Source of the DNA: Borrelia coriaceae
GTDB taxonomy: Bacteria > Spirochaetota > Spirochaetia > Borreliales > Borreliaceae
NCBI RefSeq assembly: GCF_023035295.1
Contig: NZ_CP075078.1
Span: 1-30,410 of the forward strand
Length of the DNA stretch: 30,410 nucleotides
Direction: 5' to 3'
The stretch's first letter is position 1. Every line of letters starts with the position of its first letter. The notes beneath the pieces were generated by a model. It saw only the letters and a program-made list of their open reading frames with translations. It ran no database searches and was not told the DNA's origin. A program made the translations under genes and the position numbers. This document shows positions 24,422 to 30,410 of this stretch, piece by piece.

Positions 24422-25387
24422 ATGAAAATATTTATCAAATTATTAGTACTTTGTAGTACATTACTCTTGTATTGTTGTAATGAGGACAAAATTAATGGCA
24501 CGTCTGCTAAAGCTATACCACCACATAGAACATTTAGCAAAGGATTAGATAATCCACAGCCTAAACCTCCTGAACAAGACGAAACAAGACCTGATACTTT
24601 AACTGCTGATGAAAAGCAAAAATTTGACGTTCTCATAAATGCATTTAATAAAATTATAGAATTAAAACTATTGTCAGATGATGAATTACAAAAAAGTCAA
24701 AACTTTTTAAATTGGATACGATCAACAGATGTATCAAAACAAAAAGAATTAGCTAATGATTTTACAACAGTCTATGAGTTCTTAAAAGACAAAAAACCCC
24801 CACAATTAAATAATTTAACCATTACTCAACTTATAAATAATTCCTTAAATTGCCAAGCTACAAATCAATGTAATGATAGATATACAAATATTAGAGATGA
24901 AGATATACAAATGTTTTTTAGAAATGTTCTATACGAAATAACTCTCACAGGCAGCGTAAATGAAAAGACATTTCAAGCTCTCAAAGCAGAATTACTTAAC
25001 CTAACTAAACATGTAGATGGTTTATTAGGAGGAAATCAATACGAAATAATGCTAAGAATACAACTAAAAAATGATAATAACCAAACACAGGCTTTTAACT
25101 TCTTAATAAATGCTTTTCCACAGGACAAGCGTCATATTGCGTGGCGCGCACTAAAGCTCTTGTTTGAATTCAACGATAATGGAACGACAAAGTCCATAGA
25201 TCTTGAAAATCTAAAATCTATATTAAATCATATACATACTGAACTTAACAAGTGTAATGGAGATGAAGCTGGTCAAAATAATTTCAGAACTCGCATAACA
25301 AACTATTTCGTAAAAGCATATCAAGACGATACATTAAATGCTGACACATTGAATAATTTTGCAACTAAAGTATTAAGCGGTTGTTAA
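24422..25387 (+). CDS. mlp: Mlp-family lipoprotein, unusually long
   Basis: A 321-residue lipoprotein. The signal sequence MKIFIKLLVLCSTLLLYC ends with Cys18-Cys19, compatible with a spirochaetal lipobox. Residues ~60-140 have the Mlp patterns LTADEKQKFDVLINAFNKII and STDVSKQKELANDFTTVYEF, continuing to DEDIQMFFRNVLYEI near 165. Typical Mlp proteins, as I recall, are about 130-220 residues; this one has a further ~130 helical residues with NFLINAFPQDK resembling its own earlier LINAF block, which may be an internal duplication. Mlp proteins are surface lipoproteins of unknown function encoded on cp32 plasmids. It is a stand-alone + strand gene between terminase and integrase. Confidence 0.8.
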   Translation: MKIFIKLLVLCSTLLLYCCNEDKINGTSAKAIPPHRTFSKGLDNPQPKPPEQDETRPDTLTADEKQKFDVLINAFNKIIELKLLSDDELQKSQNFLNWIRSTDVSKQKELANDFTTVYEFLKDKKPPQLNNLTITQLINNSLNCQATNQCNDRYTNIRDEDIQMFFRNVLYEITLTGSVNEKTFQALKAELLNLTKHVDGLLGGNQYEIMLRIQLKNDNNQTQAFNFLINAFPQDKRHIAWRALKLLFEFNDNGTTKSIDLENLKSILNHIHTELNKCNGDEAGQNNFRTRITNYFVKAYQDDTLNADTLNNFATKVLSGC

Positions 25388-25409
25388 AGGAAAACAAAAA
25401 ATAAAATAC

Positions 25410-25459
25410 ACCTCTCATAATTAAGGCTTGCAAGTAAAGAAAGAGCATTTAAGAGAGGT
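25410..25459 (+). repeat. 7-bp inverted repeat after mlp, possible terminator
   Basis: ACCTCTC (25410-25416) pairs with GAGAGGT (25453-25459) over 36 bases, followed by TAATTTAAAAAA. It could terminate the mlp transcript, but the loop is long and no T run follows. Confidence 0.35.
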
Positions 25460-25532
25460 TAATTTAAAAAAAGTAATAGTTATAAGAAAAGATAAATTAA
25501 AGTTATTACAAAAATGGTAAGAGGAATAAAAA

Positions 25533-25551
25533 AGTTAACTTGAGGTTAACT
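25533..25551. repeat. Perfect inverted repeat AGTTAAC-N5-GTTAACT
   Basis: AGTTAAC (25533-25539), spacer TTGAG and GTTAACT (25545-25551). The symmetry suits a dimeric DNA-binding protein or recombinase half-sites. It is about 300 bases upstream of the integrase gene. Confidence 0.5.
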
Positions 25552-25856
25552 GATAATAAGAAGTTAAAATTTGTTATACATAAATGCATCACCGTAAAAT
25601 GCGAAGTTATTAAAAGAGATCATAGAGTAGATATAAAGTAAATAGTTTAGTATTTGTAAATAAGAACAAGAAGTACAGAAGATATTTCTTGTATTTATGT
25701 CTTTAAATAGTTTTTAATCTTTAAATAGATACTCTAAAAGAAATATTTTACATACAATGATAAGCATCTAAATTTGACTTTAAGAGTAAGTATTTGCTAA
25801 GATTTTTATAGCTAAATTTATATATTTTTAATGTGTTTAGTTAACTTGTAAAGTAC

Positions 25857-26594
25857 ATGCAAAAAGAACATTTAATTAATAAGTTAATAAAGCAAAATAC
25901 ACAATTAAATGAAGAACTCGGTCTACTAAAAACTAAGCTTAAAGATAAAAAAACCAAGCAAATAAGAAGTATTCCTATAAGATTTTATCTTAATGATAAG
26001 ATAATAAGACTAGTAAAGAGATGTATAGAAAAACTTAAAGAAAAAGATCCAATCTCAGGATGGTTTGTATACTTACTCTCAATTACTGGTTGTAGAGGTG
26101 TTGAGATTCAAAATGTAAAACTTACTGATATCTCTAAAGAGAGGAGTAGTGATGGTGAAATGTTTTATTCTATTCGTGTAAATGTAGCTAAAAAAAGAAA
26201 TAGTATATGTATAAGAGAAGTAATAATTAGCAAATCTGAATTCAACTCTATAATGCAAGCGCATCAAAACTACTTTCTATCTAAAGGAAAAGACTCAAGG
26301 CGTACATATCTTTTTCAAAAAAGTAAAATTAAATTTAGAGACAATAAAATTAATATAAATGAAATTGCAATTAGGTTTAAAGCATTACTAGTTAAAGCAG
26401 GCTTTAAATATCGCAAGTCATTACATATATGCCGTAATATATTTATAGCATCACTTAAAGCTAAAGGATACAATTCATTTGAAATCAAAGAACTCATGAA
26501 ATACTCATCCACTTCTGAGATTGATAATGTCTATGGTCTATCTAGCGCTAGTAAGATACAAGCTTACAAAGATATCAAAAATAGCTTAAATTAA
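25857..26594 (+). CDS. Tyrosine recombinase/integrase-like protein
   Basis: A 245-residue protein with the tyrosine recombinase catalytic pattern: Arg80 in ITGCRGVEIQNVKLTDI, Lys112-113 in VNVAKKRNS, His190-x-x-Arg193 (LHICRNIFIASLKAKG) and a candidate nucleophile Tyr226 in SSTSEIDNVYGLSS. The second His/Trp seen in most members is replaced around KYSS. Most phage integrases have a separate core-binding domain; here residues 1-45 look like a coiled-coil (LINKLIKQNTQLNEELGLLK), so that domain may be reduced. Possible jobs are plasmid dimer resolution or integration; no attachment site is identified. The ATG at 25857 has a weak ribosome site. A terminator follows. Confidence 0.75.
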   Translation: MQKEHLINKLIKQNTQLNEELGLLKTKLKDKKTKQIRSIPIRFYLNDKIIRLVKRCIEKLKEKDPISGWFVYLLSITGCRGVEIQNVKLTDISKERSSDGEMFYSIRVNVAKKRNSICIREVIISKSEFNSIMQAHQNYFLSKGKDSRRTYLFQKSKIKFRDNKININEIAIRFKALLVKAGFKYRKSLHICRNIFIASLKAKGYNSFEIKELMKYSSTSEIDNVYGLSSASKIQAYKDIKNSLN

Positions 26595-26675
26595 CTACTA
26601 GTTTTTGCTAAAATATTGTATAATATTAACAAATGAAAAACTAAACAAGCAAAATTTTACTTCATATAAAAACTA

Positions 26676-26700
26676 AGAGGCTTTAGGTCTCTATTTTTTT
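26676..26700 (+). terminator. Intrinsic terminator of the integrase gene
   Basis: AGAGGC (26676-26681) pairs with GTCTCT (26687-26692) around TTTAG, one G-T pair, followed by ATTTTTTT. It lies between the convergent integrase and methylase genes. Confidence 0.75.
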
Positions 26701-26716
26701 ACACATAAATTAATAC

Positions 26717-27529
26717 CTATATACTGAATATTTCCTTTTGGATATACCTAGTATTTTTACAAGTTATACTTGATTTACTAGTTTTGTATGAAGTTGCTAG
26801 TATCTCATATTTAGTATGACCAAAAGTATTAGCTACACCCCTTGATAAACCCATATAATTAATATGAAGATTATATTTTAAAAAAAGTTCTAATACCTCC
26901 TTATCATCAAATTCACTTATTGCAAACTTCCAATTATATCTCTTCATTTCTATAATGAGCCTTTCTAGACAGTCTAAATTCCAACCCCGATTCTCATGCA
27001 AACGACCTCGTGATATTGAATATGGAGGATCAAGATATACAAATGTTGAAGGAATCTTATCTTTCTTAGTTACAGCATTTAAAAAGTCAAATATGTCACG
27101 AGAAGTCAATACTGCAAAATTAAGCATTTCTTTGATTTTGGATTTATAAGTATTTAACTTCTCTAAAAATAGTTTCTTAGAATTATTTTTATTAAATTTT
27201 ATAGTTGTACTACATGTACCATAAATAGAATACAGAGTCCTTAATATGACATATTCTATTTTATCTTGATTCTCATTTATAACTCTGTCATAAATAATTG
27301 CTTCTCTTACACGCCTGTAAAGCAAATCAGGATCTTGTTTTAAAAAATAAAAAAGCTTGTATATAAACTTAGAATTATCATTTAGTATGTTATAACAAGC
27401 TAATGGTTTTGCAAAAAATATAGATCCAGTACCAAAAAATCCTTCGATATATAAAGTATGTTTAGGAAAAAGACTTATAATGTTGGCTTTGTACCTATAC
27501 TTACTTCCTTCTCTATTTAATAATTTCAA
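26717..27529 (-). CDS. DNA adenine methyltransferase, Dam/D12 class
   Basis: A 270-residue N6-adenine methyltransferase of the Dam/D12 class. AdoMet-binding motif I is FFGTGSIFF (31-39), preceded by KANIISLFPKHTLYIEG and followed by the ILND turn (48-51). Catalytic motif IV is DPPY (167-170) in FVYLDPPYSISRG. The start is TTG at 27529, overlapping the DUF261 stop (TTGA), so translation is coupled. No restriction enzyme gene is seen, so it is a stand-alone enzyme; it may protect phage DNA from host restriction. Its target site cannot be read from the sequence. It is last of the early operon and ends toward the integrase terminator. Confidence 0.9.
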   Translation of the reverse strand: MKLLNREGSKYRYKANIISLFPKHTLYIEGFFGTGSIFFAKPLACYNILNDNSKFIYKLFYFLKQDPDLLYRRVREAIIYDRVINENQDKIEYVILRTLYSIYGTCSTTIKFNKNNSKKLFLEKLNTYKSKIKEMLNFAVLTSRDIFDFLNAVTKKDKIPSTFVYLDPPYSISRGRLHENRGWNLDCLERLIIEMKRYNWKFAISEFDDKEVLELFLKYNLHINYMGLSRGVANTFGHTKYEILATSYKTSKSSITCKNTRYIQKEIFSI

Positions 27530-27942
27530 ATTTTATTAAATACCCTTTTTGATGTAACTTGATATTCCTTACCTTTTCCATCAAGACATAATGAGTCATA
27601 ACACACTAAGGAATTATTAGTTGCCATAAAATGATAACCCTCAATACCTTTGATTTTAACTTCACTTATTTCAAATTCATTCAATTTACATTTATAAGAA
27701 TGGTGTTCCCATCTTACATCACTATTAATACCATAGTATTTAAGTATTTTGCATGGATTTAAAATAAAACAATTGCATTTCATATATCCTAAATCAACAA
27801 ACTTGTGATAATTAACATTAATATCATTGATACTAAACTGTAATTTCTTAAAGTTTGCTATGTAATAATGAAGAGATAAAAAGTAACATCCCCAGCGCTG
27901 TATCTGAAGAACTAGCTTGGGATCATCTTGTTTTACCCACAT
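27526..27942 (-). CDS. DUF261-like protein with cysteine-peptidase-like pattern
   Basis: A 138-residue protein resembling Borrelia DUF261, whose function is unknown. It has a pattern of C39-like papain-fold peptidases: IQRWGCYFLSLHYY with Cys19 (an upstream Gln13 or Gln15 could form the oxyanion hole), GYHFMATNN with His104, and SLVCYDSLCLDG with Asp116. Several phage and toxin-associated domains of this type have exactly this spacing. It could process a phage protein or cleave peptidoglycan; this is inferred from the pattern alone. The ATG is at 27942, fifth of six genes in the early operon. Confidence 0.6.
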   Translation of the reverse strand: MWVKQDDPKLVLQIQRWGCYFLSLHYYIANFKKLQFSINDINVNYHKFVDLGYMKCNCFILNPCKILKYYGINSDVRWEHHSYKCKLNEFEISEVKIKGIEGYHFMATNNSLVCYDSLCLDGKGKEYQVTSKRVFNKI

Positions 27943-27971
27943 CTTTAACCTTTAACCTCCTTATTAAAAAC

Positions 27972-28313
27972 TTAAGCTATCTCTATAGAAAACCCTAAAC
28001 TTAAAGCCTCATTAAAAAAACACAACATCCGATCTAAAAACATAGATAATTTAAATGACTTATTTACAAAAAGACTCTTCTTATTAATCTTGGTGATTCC
28101 ACATTCAAAAGCTTCTTCATAATCTTCTTTGCAAAATCCCAAAAATAAATCGAGACACCACTTAGCATTGCTTACAGTAAACCCTTGCTTATTAAGATTT
28201 TCAAACATAATGTCTCCAGCATCATCTTTCCTATTAAATAAAACATTTTCAAAATCATCACTATTACTAATCATTTCTTTTACAATCTCACTCTTAGAGA
28301 TAACCTTACCCAA
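27972..28313 (-). CDS. Small early-operon protein of unknown function
   Basis: A 113-residue, mostly helical protein I do not recognise. It starts with TTG at 28313, with AGGAG seven bases upstream deciding the start. The N-terminus is charged (KVISKSEIVKEMISNSDDFE). The middle has Cys and aromatic residues (SNAKWCLDLFLGFCKEDYEE), and the C-terminal helix is amphipathic (LSMFLDRMLCFFNEALSLGF). It lies between SSB and DUF261 genes. It may belong to a Borrelia-only family. Confidence 0.55.
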   Translation of the reverse strand: MGKVISKSEIVKEMISNSDDFENVLFNRKDDAGDIMFENLNKQGFTVSNAKWCLDLFLGFCKEDYEEAFECGITKINKKSLFVNKSFKLSMFLDRMLCFFNEALSLGFSIEIA

Positions 28314-28338
28314 ATTTAAACTCCTTGGCTTCTAATCA

Positions 28339-28734
28339 TTAAAATGGAATATCTTCATCAAACTCTTCTTTAGAGTTAATATAACTAGTTTTTTGAACAT
28401 TATTATGTGAGGTTAAAACTTGAATCTCATCAACTAAAATACTGTACTTACTTTTATTCTCACCAGTACGCTTACAAGACCAACTCTCATGACGCAATGA
28501 TCCAGTAATTACAACTTGTGTTCCCTTAGTAAGAAGCTGAATTAAACTCTCAGACCTCTTACCAAATAAAACACAATCAAAAAAGTGAGAATGGTTAGTG
28601 AATTTATCATCTTTCTTAAATCCCCTATTATTAGCTAAAGTAAACTTTAAAGCAGGAATTTTATTACCAAAATAAGCAAATTCACAGTCCCTAGTTAAAC
28701 GACCCGACATACTTAAACAATTAATATCAAACAT
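28339..28734 (-). CDS. ssb: Single-stranded DNA-binding protein
   Basis: A 131-residue SSB with the OB-fold pattern MSGRLTRDCEFAYFGNKIPA, LKFTLANNRGF, HFFDCVLFGKRSESLIQLLT and GTQVVITGSLRHESW. A shortened linker follows and the acidic tip DEDIPF (126-131) is present; in bacterial SSBs this tip docks repair and replication proteins. Bacterial SSBs are usually about 150-180 residues, so the linker is short. It overlaps the upstream gene by 8 bases. With the exonuclease and annealing protein it completes a phage recombination set. Confidence 0.92.
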   Translation of the reverse strand: MFDINCLSMSGRLTRDCEFAYFGNKIPALKFTLANNRGFKKDDKFTNHSHFFDCVLFGKRSESLIQLLTKGTQVVITGSLRHESWSCKRTGENKSKYSILVDEIQVLTSHNNVQKTSYINSKEEFDEDIPF

Positions 28735-28933
28735 TAGAATTTTCCTTATCTTTTAATCTACTTAGCATTTCCATGCGTATTAAGTCACGTTCGAATCGTT
28801 TTAGGTCTGCTAAAAATTCTTGTTTTGAGCATAGATTATAAACAACTCTTTCTATAATCCTTTTGCAAAGCCCACACAAGAACTTTATAAGTTTATAAGA
28901 TATAAATAAGGATAATACTATCATCAAGCCCAT
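28727..28933 (-). CDS. Small single-pass membrane protein
   Basis: A 68-residue protein with one hydrophobic segment at residues 1-23 (MGLMIVLSLFISYKLIKFLC) followed by a basic, helical cytoplasmic-type tail (KRIIERVVYNL, KRFERDLIRMEMLSRLKDKE). The ATG at 28933 has GGAGAGG upstream. It lies between exonuclease and SSB. The small size and position leave its role unknown; phage membrane proteins in early operons sometimes modulate host recombination or exclusion. Confidence 0.6.
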   Translation of the reverse strand: MGLMIVLSLFISYKLIKFLCGLCKRIIERVVYNLCSKQEFLADLKRFERDLIRMEMLSRLKDKENSNV

Positions 28934-28945
28934 GTGTTTCCTCTC

Positions 28946-30223
28946 CTAAACAGCACTTATACTAGATGTAGACCAATCATTATCTAAATCTAAACTATCA
29001 AAATTGAAGTTAATATCACCACCTAAAGACTTAAATCTATCCTTAATAGCTCTCTTAGTTGTATCTATAGAGAATAGATTGCCTTCAAGATAATAATGTA
29101 TATGTTCAAGTAAAGAGAATTCTCCTAAAACTGAGTTTATACATAATTTAAGCTTATCTTTAATAGGCTTTGTTATCTTATCTAACTCTAACTTATGTTT
29201 TTTTTTAGTATCATTCTCTACTTTGTCAATTTTACATTGTAAATCATTAATCTCTAATAAGCATCCCTTTAAACGTTGATTCTCATAAGAATTAGTATCT
29301 AAATCAACAGACTTTACAAAATCTAAAAAATCAATCTTGTAATTTGATTTAGATAATTCATTATATAAGCAACTAGCCTTAAAGAAATTATCTATAAGAG
29401 TAATTAATGCGTCTAAATTAATATTTTTGACATCACAATTTTGTTTTAAATATCTAGCAATACGATTAACTTCACTCTCAAGTTTTTCAATACCAAACAT
29501 TACCTTACTAATAAAAGCATCATTTCTATCTATTACACAGTTAATAGCATCATTACCTATGATGAAGAACAAATTACCCTTGCTTAACCCAGTACATGCA
29601 AGCTGTACTTGAACTTGAACATAATATTTAAAGAAATATTTATTTTCTAGGAAATTACCAGTTTTATTATATTCAATAACAGCACTTCTTAAATCAATAG
29701 AATCACTGCATTTGATCTCAAGTAATTCTGATTCACCTTCTTTATTTATAAACCAACCATCAATTGTAGAACCTATTAAATTGTCTTTTTTACCATACTT
29801 TTTGAAGTAATTATACTTATCTATCCCATTAGCATATTTGTTTTTGTATAAAACCTCTATGTTATCAGAATATATACGTACAAACTCATCAAATGCTAAA
29901 TTTTCTAATACCTTGCCTTTTCGCATGCTTAAATTATCTTTAAATGGGATTTCCCTATCTATAGCTTTTAAAACCCTTTCAATAGCAAGTCTTGACACAT
30001 GCTCAGTACCAATAAACATGCTTCCAACTTCACTTGCTCCCATACGCCTTAAAGATTTTCTTTGAACACTAAAATCAACTTTACTATTAAACTTAAAATA
30101 TTCGCTTTTAGCAATTTTTGGTAGCTTGCGACCTACTTTGTTTATTTTACTGATATTTTTTTGATTGCATAAACTAAGCTGTTCCATCTTAACCTCTACC
30201 TTATTCTTGTTTAGATTTGTCAT
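28946..30223 (-). CDS. YqaJ-type exonuclease (DUF244-like)
   Basis: A 425-residue protein resembling Borrelia DUF244 with the YqaJ/lambda-exonuclease-type core: RMGASEVGSMFIG (60-72), GKVLENLAFDEF with Glu107, GSTIDGW with Asp155, LLEIKC (Glu169, Lys171) and YVQVQVQLACTG (Gln205/207). These match the PD-(D/E)xK active site and the conserved Gln motif. It would resect double-stranded ends for strand annealing. A longer frame runs to 30271, but that lies in the promoter; the ATG at 30223 has AAGGAG seven bases upstream. C-terminal ~180 residues are helical and lack recognisable motifs. It is first of the early operon. Confidence 0.85.
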   Translation of the reverse strand: MTNLNKNKVEVKMEQLSLCNQKNISKINKVGRKLPKIAKSEYFKFNSKVDFSVQRKSLRRMGASEVGSMFIGTEHVSRLAIERVLKAIDREIPFKDNLSMRKGKVLENLAFDEFVRIYSDNIEVLYKNKYANGIDKYNYFKKYGKKDNLIGSTIDGWFINKEGESELLEIKCSDSIDLRSAVIEYNKTGNFLENKYFFKYYVQVQVQLACTGLSKGNLFFIIGNDAINCVIDRNDAFISKVMFGIEKLESEVNRIARYLKQNCDVKNINLDALITLIDNFFKASCLYNELSKSNYKIDFLDFVKSVDLDTNSYENQRLKGCLLEINDLQCKIDKVENDTKKKHKLELDKITKPIKDKLKLCINSVLGEFSLLEHIHYYLEGNLFSIDTTKRAIKDRFKSLGGDINFNFDSLDLDNDWSTSSISAV

Positions 30224-30287
30224 ATTGAAACTCCTTGGTTTTTTTGAATTATAAATAAATATATATAGCAAAATCTGTTTTTGTCAA
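30224..30287 (-). promoter_or_regulatory. Early-operon promoter and leader, twin of the annealing-gene promoter
   Basis: Reading the - strand: TTGACA (30282-30287), AAAACAGATTTTGC, TATATATAT, TTTATTTATAATTC, seven A, CCAAGGAG and TTTCAAT before the ATG at 30223. It matches the leader at 3318-3379 over most of its length. Confidence 0.85.
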
Positions 30288-30410
30288 CTTTTTTGTTATA
30301 TTATTTTTGTTAACTTATACAAAAAATTTTTTATTAAAAAACAGTTTACTTTTTAATGCTTTTTGAGTTAACATTATTTAGTAATTCAAAAAAAACCAAG
30401 GAGCCTAATA
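30288..30410 (+). promoter_or_regulatory. Divergent upstream region and leader of PF57
   Basis: AT-rich sequence upstream of base 1 if the molecule is circular. It holds weak promoter candidates (for example TTTACT and TAACAT) and two GTTAAC sites (30309-30314, 30367-30372). It ends AATTC, eight A, CCAAGGAG and CCTAATA, then the ATG at base 1. The leader's last part is the same element found before the exonuclease and annealing-protein genes. An origin of replication could lie here, as AT-rich runs suggest, but this is not shown. Confidence 0.6.

Larger units (their letters stand above)
25388..25856. other. Non-coding region before the integrase gene
   Basis: I see no credible gene in these 469 bases; all frames are interrupted by short stops. 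It holds two inverted repeats (listed separately) and AT-rich sequence. A promoter for the integrase would have to lie near its 3' end; only weak boxes are seen, and the ribosome-binding site is poor. Confidence 0.65.

Noticed and set aside
28346..28366. Acidic end of SSB as a separate small gene
   Set aside because: The acidic residues are in frame with the OB-fold and form the normal SSB tip.
24241..30410. Recurrent GTTAAC as a regulatory motif
   Set aside because: The hexamer also occurs several times inside coding genes such as 14503-14580, as expected at this base composition, so only the perfect inverted pair at 25533-25551 is kept.
1..30410. CRISPR array, tRNA or rRNA genes, insertion sequences
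   Set aside because: No regularly spaced repeats, cloverleaf or rRNA sequence, and no transposase-like product were seen.
1..30410. Erp, Rev or BppA-C genes expected on Lyme cp32 plasmids
   Set aside because: I looked for them in the usual places around the partition genes and near mlp and found no such products.

Overview
The window is very AT-rich and carries the four-gene plasmid partition cluster found only in Borrelia (PF57, PF50, PF32/ParA, PF49). It also carries Bdr and Mlp proteins, a BlyA holin and nearly the full set of Borrelia-specific phage families. It is therefore a cp32-like plasmid prophage (phiBB-1 relatives) of a Borrelia. It lacks recognisable Erp and Rev genes and carries a Dam-type methylase, an integrase and a Bdr pair inside the packaging/head module. 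I infer, without certainty, a relapsing-fever-type rather than a Lyme-type lineage. The last bases end in a ribosome-binding site that fits the ATG at base 1, so the window is probably one complete circular plasmid of 30,410 bp opened at that start codon. Family names (DUF numbers) are from memory and were not searched.

Layout. Bases 1-3026 (+): replication/partition operon, followed by a non-coding stretch with an 18-bp tandem repeat and two hairpins. Bases 3380-4477 (+): a RecT/Bet-like single-strand annealing protein. Bases 4498-4538: a terminator between convergent units. Bases 4528-5729 (-): lysis cassette (BlyA holin, BlyB-like gene broken by an amber codon, a second accessory gene, a lipoprotein). 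Bases 5802-15285 (-): tail module in the gene order of contractile-tailed phages. Bases 15276-20991 (-): connectors, major capsid protein, three tandem DUF228 paralogues, a scaffold-like protein and the portal. Bases 21122-22295 (-): two Bdr-type membrane proteins. Bases 22335-24255 (-): large and small terminase.

Bases 24422-25387 (+): an unusually long Mlp lipoprotein. Bases 25388-25856: non-coding with inverted repeats. Bases 25857-26594 (+): a small tyrosine recombinase with its terminator. Bases 26717-30223 (-): early operon of six genes: YqaJ/DUF244 exonuclease, a small membrane protein, SSB, an unknown, DUF261 and a DNA adenine methylase. It reads from a promoter facing away from the partition operon.

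How the parts work together. PF57/50/32/49 keep the prophage as a plasmid. The exonuclease, SSB and annealing protein form a lambda-Red-like recombination set; exonuclease and annealing protein sit far apart but have nearly identical promoters and 5' leaders. The terminases, portal, capsid and tail genes build the particle, and the Bly cassette releases it. Bdr and Mlp are likely host- or envelope-directed accessory proteins. Many late genes start with TTG or GTG and overlap their neighbours by 4 bp, which suggests tight translational coupling.
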